Below, in pieces: positions 21,901 to 33,067 of a DNA stretch of 64,000 bases. Location of the stretch: assembly GCF_002776525.5 (NCBI RefSeq), contig NC_045441.1, forward strand, positions 123,500,275 to 123,564,274. The letters are read 5' to 3'. The notes beneath the pieces were generated by a model. That model did no database searches. It was not told the origin of the DNA and saw nothing but the letters and a program-made list of their open reading frames with translations. This DNA comes from Piliocolobus tephrosceles (lineage: Eukaryota; Chordata; Mammalia; Primates; Cercopithecidae). The first letter of the stretch is position 1; every line of letters begins with the position of its first letter. Position numbers and translations under genes: made by a program.

Positions 21901-22339
21901 ATGAAGAGAAATTTATAATAATAATGGACTGTAATGTTATGCCTATTTCCAACTCAAGAAACCTTAAGACATTTTATGGCTAAGTATAATATACACACTA
22001 CAATGAGGCGTACTCAGACTGTAAAGTGGCTTGTAATTTAGCTAAAGCCTTTCCAAAAAAAAAAATTTAGTGGGAGGGTAATGGGCACTTTGTGTGTAAA
22101 GCGCAGGGCCTCAGCTTTGTTTTGCCGGCTGCCCACTCACAGGCACAGTGTAGGCGGATAATGTGTTGCTTTGCATAAATAAGACCACTTTCAAAGTTTC
22201 CTGCTGCCATTTTCAGAGATGCACAGAATCCAAACCCCATCTTATAGACAAAAGTAGCAGGATCTTCACAGAGAAATGTGGGTCTGAGAAAACAGGAAGG
22301 CTGCTACAGCTTAGTTCTTAACACTAGCTGACTGCCTCG

Positions 22340-22680
22340 GTGCATTCAGGCAGCTGTAACAAAATACCATGGACTGGGTGGCTTATAAACAACAAAAATT
22401 TATTTCTTATGGTTCTGGAATCTGGGAAGTCCAAGATCAAGGTGCCAGCAGATTGGGTTCCATAGACGGATTCACAGATGGTGTCCTCCTGCTGTGTCCC
22501 ACATGGCAGAAGGGGTGTAGGAGCTCCCTGGGGACTGATTTATAAGGGTGGTAATCTCATTATGAGGGCCTAGACCTTGTGACCTACTTACCTCCCAAAG
22601 ACCCCACTTCCTATTACCATTACCTTGGCAGTTAGATTTCCAACATAAGAATTTTGGAGACACACAAACATTCAGAACCA
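22340..22680 (-). mobile_element. MLT1-type LTR (ERVL-MaLR)
   Basis: Reverse MLT1: 'gctgtaacaaaataccatgg', 'ggtggcttataaacaacaaa', 'aagtccaagatcaaggtgcc', 'atctcattatgagggcctag'. A T22 run follows at 22719-22740. Confidence 0.85.
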
Positions 22681-22884
22681 GAGCACTGATAGAGTAGGTG
22701 GGACTGCAGCCAGATCTGCATTTTTTTTTTTTTTTTTTTTGCCTTGCTTCTATCCAGACTGTGAAATGGTGTGTATTTACCCACATCTCCCCTTTCTCTG
22801 GACCTCAGCATCCTCAGCCTCTGTTTGAGGAAGCAAACCTGTGTCCCTTTTCTGATTGGAATACTGAGGGATGGGTGAGCCTTT

Positions 22885-23085
22885 GCATTTTGCGTTTCTC
22901 TCTGCTTGGATTGCTTCGTCCTGAGATATCCACATCACCCACTTCCTCACTTCATTCAGATTCTGCTCAAATGAACTCATTAGAGAGACTGTACCTGGTC
23001 ATCCTGCCTAAAATAGCAGGACTTTTTTTCCCCCCCTTCACCACTCTCCAGCAACTTACTCTTCTTTATTTTTTTTAAGCATACT
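22885..23085 (+). mobile_element. L2 LINE fragment
   Basis: Shows 'cccacttcctcacttcattc', 'agattctgctcaaatgaact' and 'cctgcctaaaatagcaggac', all L2 3' region text. 23086-23400 is unrecognised. Confidence 0.75.
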
Positions 23086-23400
23086 TATGCAACCTAAATA
23101 ACACAGAGGTTTTCTAAAAGAAAAGGTATTTATTTAGAAATAGAACATTGCAATGGTAAAACATGTGTGATAGTAAACTATGTGTGTATTCAGGGAGATA
23201 AAGGGAGACAAAAGTTTTTAAAGGAAAAATGAGGAGGATTACATAATTATTTTGAAATAATTATCCTTGGCTACACAGATCAGTAACAAGGCTGACACCA
23301 GCCCAAGGTTACACAAGCAGGTGCTGGGCAGATGTCCTTGCAAAAGTATTTTTTGTGTAAGGTGATGATGGCCTTTGGGCAAGGTTGTGGTTTTTGCAGT

Positions 23401-24073
23401 TGTATTAGTCTGTTCTCACACTGCTAATAAAGACATACCTGAGACTGGGTAGTTTTAAGGGAAAGAGGTTTTTTTTTTTTTTTTTAGAAGGAGTTTCACT
23501 CTTGTTGCCCAGGCTGGAGTGCAATGGCGTGGTATCCGCTATGTGCAACCTCTGCCTCCTGGGTTCAAGCGATTCTCCTGCCTTAGCCTCCCCAGTAGGT
23601 GGGATTACAGGCATCTACCCACCATGCCCAGCTAATTTTTTGTATTTTTAGTAGAGACAGGGTTTCTCCATGTTGACCAGGCTTGTCTCGAACTCCTGAC
23701 CTCAGGTGATTTGCCCGCCTCAGCCTCCCAAAGTGCTGGGATTACAGGTGTGAGCTATCACGCCTGGCTGGAAAGAGGTTTAATGGACTCACAGTTCCAC
23801 ATGGCTGGGGAGGACTCACAATCATGGTGAAAGGCAAAGGAGGAGAAAAGCCACATTTTACAGGGCAGCAGGCAAGAGAGTTTGTGTAGGTGAACTCCCC
23901 TTTATAAAACCATCAGATCTCATGAGACTTATTCACTGTCATGAAAACAACATGGGAAAGACCCACCCCCGTGATTCAATTACCTCCCACTAGGGCCCTC
24001 CCATGACACGTGGGAATTTTGGGAGCTACAATTCAAGATGAGATTTAGGTGGGGACACAACCAAACCATACCA
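23401..24073 (-). mobile_element. THE1-type LTR (ERVL-MaLR), split by an Alu
   Basis: Plus strand starts TGTATTAGTCTGTTCTCAC and ends 'caaccaaaccatacca'. It contains the usual 'accatcagatctcatgagac' and 'cacgtgggaatt'. A 5-bp duplication, 4 of 5 matching, flanks it (GCAGT before, GCCGT after). An Alu at 23471-23769 interrupts it. Solo LTR. Confidence 0.88.
23471..23769 (-). mobile_element. AluS inside the THE1 LTR
   Basis: Reverse Alu with perfect 11-bp duplication GGAAAGAGGTT (23460-23470 and 23770-23780). It has the 'tttcactcttgttgccc' variant. Confidence 0.93.
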
Positions 24074-24306
24074 GCCGTCTTTTGTGATAGTTTTTGTTTT
24101 CATGAATACAAGTGTGAGACCTCTCTTCATGGCCTTCCTTGGCTCTATTTGTCAGGTTTTTCTTTCATTTTTTTTGAACATTAGACATCTCATTTTGATT
24201 CTGACAACTTTCATACTTATCAACACCACAAATTATTGTATTACCCATATCATGTAACTATTGTTTCCTATCTCCTCTGACTTGAATGTAAGCTCCTTAA
24301 GGACAG
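23770..24306. repeat. Duplicated segment, copy 1 (likely source)
   Basis: Aligns end to end with 32524-33067. By hand I count about 26 substitutions over some 535 aligned bases (about 5%), plus a longer T run in copy 2. It comprises 304 bp of THE1 LTR, about 200 bp of single-copy DNA and the first bases of an L2 end. Copy 1 sits in its original LTR context, so it is probably the source. Confidence 0.93.
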
Positions 24307-24410
24307 GGGCTTTGTCTGTTCTGACTATTGCTGCAACTGGCACCTATATTACCTTCTGGCCACTTACAGCATATGCTCAGCATATATTAACAATGTGAAT
24401 AGACTTGATG
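24265..24410 (+). mobile_element. L2 LINE 3' end
   Basis: 'gaatgtaagctccttaagga' and 'caggggctttgtctgttctg', typical of L2. Confidence 0.75.
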
Positions 24411-24479
24411 TACCTTGGGTTTCTCAGATAAAGAAACCTTGTAAATTGCATGTGTAGTTTATGTCTGCAGCATGTTTTT

Positions 24480-24640
24480 AACCTCTTAAAATGCTCATCC
24501 TTTCAGTAGTCCTGTGGTACATGGTAGTGCTCTTCTCTCCAATTCACAGAGAGAAAAACTGAGGCAGATGTTTAAAACTTGAGACAAACTTACATGGCCA
24601 GAGCTAGATTTAAATCCAGAGCTCCCATGTTCTCAGAGCT
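24480..24640 (-). mobile_element. MIR SINE fragment
   Basis: Reversed MIR-like 'gagagaaaaactgaggcaga' and 'acatggccagagctagattt'. Confidence 0.65.
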
Positions 24641-24677
24641 TTCTTTGGTTCTTAGGCATCTCCTCCCAGAGTCCAAG

Positions 24678-24943
24678 TTTTTCTTTTTCTTTTTCTTTCC
24701 TTTTTTTTTTGAGGAGGAGTCTTGCTTTGTCACCCAGGCTGGAATGCAGTGGCGCGATCTCGGCTCACTGCAAGCTCCACCTACCGGGTTCACACCATTC
24801 TCCTGCCTCAGCCTCCCAAGTAGCTGAGACTACAGGCACCTGCCACCACGCCCGGCTAATTTTTTGTATTTTTAGTTGAGATGGGGTTTCACCATGTTAG
24901 CCAGGATGGTCTCGATCTCGTGACCTCATGATCCACTCCTCCT
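24678..24943 (-). mobile_element. AluY, 5' end lost
   Basis: Reverse AluY ('ctcactgcaagctccacc', 'gttagccaggatggtctcga') that stops at 'gatccactcctcc', missing the last ~40 bp that would complete its 5' end. The break is where the copied 29-mer begins. Confidence 0.88.
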
Positions 24944-24986
24944 ACATTGTATTACCCATATCATGTAACTATTGCCTCCTACATTG
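24938..24986 (+). repeat. Templated filler: copy of 24235-24263 between 12-bp repeats
   Basis: 24946-24974 is identical (29 of 29) to 24235-24263. A perfect direct repeat CCTCCTACATTG (24938-24949 and 24975-24986) brackets it. Confidence 0.9.
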
Positions 24987-25012
24987 CATGAACTTATAGA
25001 AAGTCATAAAGG

Positions 25013-25374
25013 CACCAGACGTGGTGGCTCACGCCTGTAATCTGAACACTTTGGGAAGCCAAGGTGGGTTGATCGCTTGAGCCCAGGACTTTGAAACCAG
25101 CCTGGACAACATGATGAAACCCTATCTCTAAAAAAAAAATACAAAAATTAGCTGAGCATGGTGGCACGTGCCTGTGGTCCCAGCTACTCAGGAAGCTGAG
25201 GTAGGAGGATTACCGCTTGAGCCCTAGAGGTCGAGGCTGCAGTGTGCCAAGATCATGCCACTGCACTCCAGCTTGGGTGCCAGAGTGAGACCCTGTCTCA
25301 CAAAAAACAAACAAAAAATCCCCGCAAAAAAAAAAAAAAAAAACAAAAACAAAAAACAAACAAAAAATCCCCAC
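25013..25374 (+). mobile_element. AluJ with long A-rich tail
   Basis: Sense old Alu ('gaccctgtctcacaaaaaac') with a 70-bp tail. AAAGTCATAAAGG (25000-25012) and AAAGTCGTAAAGG (25375-25387) flank it. Confidence 0.9.
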
Positions 25375-25387
25375 AAAGTCGTAAAGG

Positions 25388-26113
25388 GATTATAAAGAGA
25401 CTTGTCATGCAGAACTGGCTAAGTGTATAAAGTAATGATCTCATTATAGGAAAATCTATAAAGCTGGGCCAACTCCCCTTGGTTGCTAATCATAGGTACC
25501 TGAAATCTCTGGCACAGGTTGTTTGCACAATATATACTTCGGTTGGTTGTTGTGTATGTACATACACAGTGCTGTTCCAAGTAGCTGAGAAAGTGGAAGA
25601 GGTGTTTGCTGCTGTGCTTTTTCTGCCTTCCATCTGGCTAAGATTCTTAATGGCCATATACAGGGCTGATAATGTGTCTTCTGACCTAAGTTTCCAGTGA
25701 TTGTCTTTAACTTAATATTTGCTGAGGCATCAGGAGGATTCAGAGGTTTCCCTCTCTAGTTCCTTTATTGGTTAGTGTCAGCATCATTTTAATTTTTGTC
25801 ATTAATACTGAGTCAACAATATGCCAGGTAGCAATATGGGGACCTGGAGGAGGTAGTCGTAGTTCTTGGCTGGAGTCCTCAGGAGAGAGTTTTAGCAGGA
25901 GATTTGAGAAGCTGGATCACTCTCAACAACTATTGTCCTAGGAAATGAGGTTATGATGTGCTAGTCACTGTGTAGGGAGCCTTTGAGACCAGTGTTTTCA
26001 GTAGCAGGGAGTTGAGGGTTGATTCTGTGGCCAAGGGAAATTCAGAATGATCCAGCCACGAGGAAAAAAACCTCCAGAGACATTGTGAGGCCAGCATGAT
26101 AGACTTTTCCTCT
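25388..26113. other. Single-copy-looking intergenic DNA
   Basis: No repeat or gene recognised. Confidence 0.5.
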
Positions 26114-26118
26114 CCCAT

Positions 26119-26491
26119 TGTATTAGTCCATTTTCACAGTGCTAATAAAGACATACCTGAGACTGGGTAATTTATAAAGGAAAGAGGTTTAATGGACTCA
26201 CAGTTCCACATGGCTGAGGAGACCTCACAATCATGGCAGAAAGCAAAGGAGAAGTAAAGTCACATCTTACATGGAGACAGGCAAGAGAGATTGTGCAGGA
26301 AAGCTCCCATTTACAAAACCATCAGATCTCATGAGACTTATTCACTACCATGAGAACAGTATGGGGGAATCCATGCCCATGATTTGGTGATCTTCACCTG
26401 GCCCCACCCTTGATACCTGGGGATTATTGAGTTGAGATTCAAGTTGAGATTCAAGTTGAGATTTGGGTGGGGACGCAGCCAAAGCATATCA
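26119..26491 (-). mobile_element. Solo THE1-type LTR with perfect 5-bp duplication
   Basis: Plus strand TGTATTAGTCCATTTTCAC to 'ccaaagcatatca', flanked by CCCAT (26114-26118 and 26492-26496). It has a 12-bp tandem (GTTGAGATTCAA, about 2.7 copies, 26431-26462) near the LTR 5' end that I do not recall from the consensus. Confidence 0.93.
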
Positions 26492-26496
26492 CCCAT

Positions 26497-27384
26497 AAAG
26501 AACACTGCCTTGCGTATTAGAGAGTGGATGCCTTGCTTTGTTTTCACAGGTGGCTTTACTCTGTGCAACAGCTCAGAGAGCAAGGCCAGCCCTCTTCGTC
26601 CTACTTCTATGAATTGCAGAAGAAATGATAAAAGAACAAAGATTCTGGAGGCCATTGGCTTCCCTCAATTTGCAACAATTCCTTCTCTTTGAGACCACCC
26701 CCCTCATCTCCTTATAGATCCAGATGCCATTTGGGAAGGTCAAATTAGAAATACAAGAAGAAAAAAAGGCAGATGCCAGTTAAGAAGTCCCTTTCTTAAA
26801 AGAAAGCTCATCTATGCAGACTTCCCAGTGTAGGTGGGTAATGATTAAGTCACCCCTCTTCTTTCTTCTTAAGCAAAGATTTTTTTCTTTCTTTTTAGTC
26901 CTTCACCTGGCAGTGAGGAGAGTTCATTGACTTGGTGAACAAAGGGAACACATCTGAGCAACGTGTTTCAGAAGGGAGGGAGTAATGTCCATTTGCTGTG
27001 ATTCTACACTTTGTGAAAACAGTTGTACAGATAGCTGTATTTCGGCTTCTGAAATGGTGAATGACAGCATTTGAATGCACAATCGTTCTGTATAATTTTG
27101 GGGCATTGTGGCTGCCTCAGTGAATGGTCTTAAACTGCCCTGAGCCTGTGCAGAAGTGAGACTGGGGCCACCATAATCTCCAAAAGAGAGTTTCCTCTTC
27201 CATTTGCAGCAAAATTACATTTGACATGTACACCAGATGTCACAGTCATTTGTCCATTCTGAACATGCCCAGGAAATAAATAATGCCAGAGCCTGAAAGA
27301 AGCAGAGTGCATGCTGTTTTTTTGAGCAAAGGGTGGATTAATGATTTTAATTAAGTTGGGTTTGCACAAGTTTTTTTTCTGTGA
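26497..27384. other. Single-copy-looking intergenic DNA
   Basis: No repeat or gene recognised. Short open frames on both strands have no familiar domain. Confidence 0.5.
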
Positions 27385-27530
27385 AAATGATTTTTAAAAA
27401 TTTTATTATATTTTTAATTGACAAGTAATAATGGTATATATCATGGCTACAATGTGATGTTTTGGTGTTTACACTGTGGAATGATTAAATCAAGCTAATT
27501 AACATATCTACCACCTCACATATATGTCAA
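27385..27530 (-). mobile_element. Old L1 (L1M) 3' fragment
   Basis: 'acaatgtgatgttttggtgt', 'catatctaccacctcacata', reversed L1M 3' UTR text. Confidence 0.7.
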
Positions 27531-27664
27531 TTGAAAATGATTTGAGGGGTTCTCTCTATTAAACCTTAATTTAGAAAAGTGTAAAGTTTGTCTATAAAAC
27601 ACATGAGGTTTTAATTTTAATGTGAAACCCCAAAGATGGGGAAGATTATGTAGAGTTATGGGAG

Positions 27665-27885
27665 AAGTAGGTATTTTGGAATCAGATGGATCTTCCTTTA
27701 AATTCAGACTCTGCTTCTTCTCAGTTGTTAAGCCCTATGCAAGTTGTTTTTAAAAACTTCAGCTTCGGTTTCTTCATCCATAAAAAGAGAGTAATAACAC
27801 CTACCTAATCCAGCATTAGATAATTCAGCAAAATGACAGATGTAAGCCTCCTGGCATATGGAATGCACTCAATTGACTTCAGTCT
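27665..27885 (+). mobile_element. MIR SINE
   Basis: Sense MIR: 'cttcagcttcggtttcttca', 'tccataaaaagagagtaata', 'cctggcatatggaatgcact'. Confidence 0.75.
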
Positions 27886-28097
27886 TCTTCCACCTACCCT
27901 CTGTCCACTTTAAAGTGTATCTGATGAAACACACAGCCAAGGTTTATGCAGGAGGCCCTGTTTGATGTACCCAAGAGCCGTTGCTGTCTGTACCTCCAGA
28001 AACCCCTTCTCACAAGGGCCAGACAAACCCATAGTCACGTGAGCCTTTTGTAGGCTCCATGGGGGGTCTTGGGCAGCTGCACATTGCATGCCAGCTT

Positions 28098-28414
28098 TAT
28101 TTTTTATTCTTGTTTCTCTTTTCTTTTCTTTGAGACTGAGTCTTACTCTGTCACCCAGGCTGGAGTACAGTGGTGCAATCTCAGCTCACCGCAATCTCTG
28201 CCTCCTGGGTTCAAGTGATTCTCTTGTCTCAGCTTCCTGAAGAGTTGGGATTACAGGCACCCACCATCATGCCCAGCTAATTTTTGTATTTTTAGTAGAG
28301 ACAGGGTTTCACCACATCGGCCAGGCTGGTCTCGAATTCCTGACCTCAGGTGATCTGCCTGCTTTGGCCTCCCAAAGTGCTGGGATTACAGGTGTGAACC
28401 ACCACGCCTGGCCA
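28098..28414 (-). mobile_element. AluS
   Basis: Reverse full-length Alu with T/C-rich tail. Short duplication CCAGCTT at both sides (28091-28097 and 28415-28421). Confidence 0.92.
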
Positions 28415-28429
28415 CCAGCTTCCTTTTGA

Positions 28430-29359
28430 ATTCAGGTCCTTTCATGCTTTGTTCCTCTTCAGAGATGTGGTGTGACTCCAGGAAAGTCAGCCTGGCTTGA
28501 GAGTGCGTTTTTGCATTCTCTGCCTCCTTCTGTGTTTTCAGCTAGAGGCAGGTGCAGGGTGCTTCACTACATTCTCGGAACTGCAGAACTACTGCAGAAA
28601 GCCCTGCTCTCACAGTGATGGTGAAAAGGAACCATAGACTTTGTTGACCATTGCAATGTGTGCAATTAGCATCCCAGCTTTCCTTCCAGGGCCAGTTTAC
28701 TGAGCAGTTATGCCTCCCCTGCTTTGGAAGGACAAGTGCTCGTTATCTCTTGTAAAGAAGGGGAAAATCTTCTGCTTCCACTTTCTCCTGCTTCCTTCTC
28801 CATCCTGCCAGATTCTCCCATGGATTTTCCTCTGAAACCCAAGGTTTTGTTTTTATTTTTTAACACAAGTGGGAAAAATCACTTCCCTCAAGCGAATAGC
28901 CTCCACAATCCTTAGAAATACTGATAAATGCCCTGCATGGTTTAAAAAGAACTCAGGACACTGCTTCTGTCGGAGGCTTCTTGGTTTCGGGAAGGTGGTA
29001 TGGGTACGCTGGAGGTGGTTTGGGAGTGAGGAGAAGAGTGGGAGAGTCAGGTGGAGAGTGGGAGGAGGACTCATGAAAAGTAGAGAGGTGGGGTCATTGC
29101 GTGAGGTGTGGGATTTTGGGTAGGGAGAGAAGTAAAGAGAATGGTTGGGGAGCCCTGCTTGTTCTTAATTGTAGAATGCAATCTCTTTACCTCCTTACGG
29201 CACATTCAGACAAGACATTTGCTCCAAAGCTTTCTGTGGGAGAAAGTGTTTCTTTTGAATATAGCCATACACTGAGACACACCTTAAATAAAATAGCTCA
29301 GCCAAATTCAGGTGCTGGCAGTAACATTATTCATTTAACACACTGGACACTGGTGGAAC
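28430..29359. other. Single-copy-looking DNA with a G-rich patch
   Basis: 28985-29150 is G/A-rich on the plus strand (many GG and GGG runs) but not an exact tandem repeat. No gene seen. Confidence 0.5.
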
Positions 29360-29545
29360 ACTTCACTTTCATTTGCTCACTTAAACTTTGCAACAGTCTT
29401 ACATTTCTCTCCATTTCAGAGAGGAAGAAAGCAAGGCTTAGCGGGGGCTTGGTAATGTGTAAAATCCCTTGGCTGTGCAGTGGTGAAGCTGGTGGTGGGT
29501 AAAAGCCCGAGTCTGTCTGGCTCCAGAGTCCAGGCTGTTGCTCAT
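29360..29545 (-). mobile_element. MIR SINE
   Basis: Reversed MIR-like 'tttcagagaggaagaaagc', 'gaagctggtggtgggtaaaa', 'gtctggctccagagtcc'. A weak L2-like tail follows at 29630-29720. Confidence 0.65.
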
Positions 29546-29720
29546 CTTCCTGAAACCCTCTTCCTGCTTTGTTAGGGAGCATGCTGTGTCTTTGGACAGC
29601 AGCTGTGCTCACTGCCATGCCACCAACTCTGTGCTCTGGCTTTGGGAGTCTCCCTAGCATTTCCCAAGCACCGAGCTTTGCACATAGTGGGTGCTTGGTA
29701 ATGTTTGTAGAGCAAGTGAG

Positions 29721-31631
29721 TTCCCTGAGTAGCACACATCACATGAAGCCACACAATGCACCTGTGCTAAGCACAGGCTTTTAAATTCAGGAGGCTACAT
29801 AAGAACATGCTCCTGGGTTCACAGATACTCTCTCAAGCGAACAATTCATGGATTAATTATTTCTCAGGAGACTTTCAATGCCTCGGAGAATTGCCCATTC
29901 GCTCAAAACTTGGCAAGATGAGCATGAGCAAAGAAAATCAGCAAATCTGAGACATGGTCAAGTGCAGAAATAGATGCATAATTGTTATTCAGGGGCAGCA
30001 GTAAAAGAACATCGGGTTCTTAGATTTAATATGTACCCCGAGGTGTGCTTCGGATATCTTTCTGATAGATTTACAGGAAGTCCACCTCACCCCATCAATA
30101 AAATCAGGACAAAGAGAACCCAGAGTAGGAAGGATGGGTGCGGTCCATCACGACACAACTTCTCTCATGCTCCTGAAATCAGAGGGCAGAGTCGGGGAAG
30201 AGATGAATAGTAGAAACTCAGCACTGGAAGGAGTTTTGAAAAGTCATCTAATCTGTCCCCACTAAATCATCTGAGGCAGGTTCATTTTTATTTTGAAAGG
30301 CCCCCAGGGAAAGACATTCGGCAACCTCTTTTTCTGTTAGAGCCATTGCAGGGTTAACAACTCTCACACGTCAGAAGGTGAATCCCCCTAATTCATCACC
30401 TGCCACAGCAAACACAGGCTGATGGAGTCTATCTATTTACTGAGGATTTATGTCTTCCATCCACTTTAAAGGGTATCCAGTGAGGATACACAACCTGCTT
30501 CCAAAATGGCTGTGAGGCCATCTGCTGTTGGAGTGAGCTCAGAGTTTAGGGGAAAGAGAATGCAAAAAAGAAAAAATATTAACAAAAACAAAAAACTGAG
30601 TGGTGTGGAATATGCTGCCTTAAAGAAAGATAGAGGATGGCCTCAAGCTGTGAAACTCTGGGCTGCACTGGGTATAATTGGAATGAGGTAAGTAGCAGAG
30701 AGAAGAGAGACTAAGAGGTGGTGGCTGGCACAGAATAAATGAACTGCTGTGAGGTTGCTTTGCAACAGTCTAGACATAGAGAAAAAACTGGTGATAGGTG
30801 AAGTCTGACATAATAGAAGATTTGAAGAAGGATTGGTAGTGCCTTATTTTGTAATCTGTGCCATAGACGGTCATTAAGGAATATGTGAATCTATGTGGGG
30901 AAGCTCTCATGAAATCTACCATCATTACCAAGCTTGATGAATAAATGATATAAATACGGCAGATGGTAGCAAGAGAAGGGACCTACCCAGGAAAGGAGAA
31001 CTTATGGTTCTAATGGTGGCAGAGGTTAGGGAGGAAGTCGGCCACGAGCAAGGATCCTGGGTGAGCCAGGGTGGGGCATGTGCTGCAAGAAAAAAAGGGC
31101 TCACTCTGAAGGATAGCACAACAGATTTGTCTTTTGAGAAAATAGTCTCATCAGTCTTTGTGACGGTACTACACTGACCTTTAAGGCATCACTACGTAAG
31201 AGTTTTTCATGCTGACAGGCTGAAAGAAAATGCAAATGTTGAAAGAAACTGAGTTAACTGGGGGAAAGTCGTCTTAAATGGGTTAGAGGCAATCTAGACT
31301 GCAAAAACACAATGCGGGTAATTTGGAAGGCTAGAAATATTCCTTCTCTTCATTAAAAGGGAGATTGTCTCAATCATAGTGTTACTACTATTGCTATTAT
31401 TACGACTACTAACTCAACATAATTAAACTAGGATGTGAGGTGCTTTACCAAGACCAAATACCAGAATGCATATTGTTATACGTACGTGAAGCACATCCTG
31501 CACAATTTCTTCAGAGCCGGAAAACAAAAACCAGTAGAGAAGGGAAAGGAAAAGGAAATGTGGAAGGAAAGAAGACTGAGGGCTCCTCCTTGTGCATTCT
31601 TGTGTGTCCTGCACCTTAGTGGGAAGTCGGG
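29721..31631. other. Single-copy-looking intergenic DNA
   Basis: No gene or clear repeat. It contains the segment at 31009-31124 copied into the Alu near 36.2 kb. Confidence 0.5.
31009..31124. repeat. Source of a 114-bp templated copy
   Basis: Aligns in the same orientation to 36170-36283 with 8 substitutions and two 1-bp indels (hand count, about 93% identity). It is embedded in continuous non-repeat sequence here, so it is probably the original. Confidence 0.88.
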
Positions 31632-31777
31632 GACATGGATGTATGTATGTGTGGATGGGTGGATGGATGGAGGGGTGGATGGATGGATGGATGGCAGAAT
31701 GGGTGGATAGATGGATGGGTGGAAGGATGGATCGATGGATGGGTGGGTGGATGGGTGGGTGAATAGATAGGTGGATG
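31632..31777. repeat. (GGAT)n microsatellite
   Basis: About 146 bp of GGAT/GGGT/AGAT units. The His/Pro/Ile/Ser-rich minus-strand frame is an artefact. Confidence 0.95.
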
Positions 31778-32214
31778 TTTACAGTAAAATGTCTACCTGG
31801 AATAGTTATAAAACATGAAGGAGTTGGAAGGAAAATAGAAACAGTGTCATCATTAGCTACGTCTAATGGACACCTTCTGGGACAGTGACCAATGCACACC
31901 TCTGCTTGTAGGCCTTGGGTCAGTGTTGGTTTAAGCAGCTAAATCTCTCAGTGGCTCTGCCCAGCTGCCTACTCCATCTCTGTCCTTGCTGCAGGACAGC
32001 CTGCTTGCCTATTTTCCTTATTTATCTCCAGCTAGTCTCTCTCAGACTTCCTGGTTGATTTTCCTCTACCTCAGCAATCAATGTGGGAGTCTCCAGCTCA
32101 ATCCTAGTCTCTGTTCCCTTTTCACTCTGCACTTCTCCCATGATTTAAAAAAAAACTCTCTTTATCTTCATGGCCCTCAACTTTATCATTCTCAGCCAGA
32201 CTGTGCTAGATTCT

Positions 32215-32523
32215 TTTTTGTTTTGTTTTGTTTTGTTTTTTGAGACAGAGTCTCTCTGTGTCAATCAGTCTGGAGTGCAGTGACACAATCTGGGCTCACT
32301 GTAGCTTCCACCTCCCAGGTTCAAGTGATTCTCCTGCCTCAGCCTCCCCAGTAGCTGGGATTACAGGCACCCGCCACCACACCCGGCTAACTTTTGTTTT
32401 TTCAGTAGAGAAGGGGTTTTGCCATGTTGGCCAGGCTGGTCTCAAACTCCTGACATCAGGTGACCCCTCCACCTTGGCCTCCCAAAGTGCTGGGATTATA
32501 GGCCTGAGCTACCATGCCTGACC
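32215..32523 (-). mobile_element. AluS part of the chimeric insertion
   Basis: Reverse Alu with (TTTTG)n tail. It is a different Alu from the one at 23471-23769: this one has the 'gtctctctgtgtca' type tail-end sequence and many other differences. Confidence 0.92.
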
Positions 32524-33067
32524 GGAAAGAGATTTAATGGACTCACAGTTCCACATGGCTGGAGAGGACTCACAATCATGGTCAAAGGCAAAGGAGGAGA
32601 AAAGTCACATCTTACACGGCAGCAGGCAAGAGAGTTTGCGTAGGGGAACTCCCCTTTATAAAACCATCAGATCTCATGAGACTTATTCACTATGATGAGG
32701 ACAACACAGTAAAGACCCACCCCCATGATTCAATTACCTCCCACCAGGGCCCTCCCATGACACGTGGGAATTTTGGGAGCTACAATTCAAGGTGAGATTT
32801 AGGTGGGGACACAACCAAACCATACCAGCTGTCTTTTGTGATGGTTTTTGTTTTCATGAATACAAGTGTGAGACCTCTCTTCATGGCCTTCCTTGGCTCT
32901 ATTTGTCAGGTTTTTCTTTCATTTTTTTTTTTTTTTGAACATTAGAGACCTCATTTTGATTCTGACAACTTTCATACTTATCAACACCACAAATTATTTT
33001 ATTATCCATATCATATAACTATTGTTTCCCATCTCCTCTGACTTGAATGTAAGCTCCTTAAGGACAG
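32524..33067. repeat. Duplicated segment, copy 2
   Basis: About 95% identical to 23770-24306. It starts at the same Alu/LTR junction base (GGAAAGAG) and ends in the same L2 text (CTTAAGGACAG). It lacks the outer THE1 LTR part found left of the Alu in copy 1. Confidence 0.93.

Noticed and set aside
28985..29150. Possible G-quadruplex cluster
   Set aside because: Mostly GG doublets with irregular spacing; no run of four closely spaced GGG tracts.
29331..29735. 133- and 134-codon frames on both strands near 29.1-29.7 kb
   Set aside because: They overlap a MIR and each other on opposite strands, with no recognised domain.
31640..31780. Regular short repeats that could suggest a CRISPR array
   Set aside because: 4-bp tandem microsatellite without spacers, in a mammalian genome.
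31423..31899. 158-codon frame with His/Pro/Ile/Ser repeats
   Set aside because: Translation of the (GGAT)n microsatellite at 31632-31777 in reverse.
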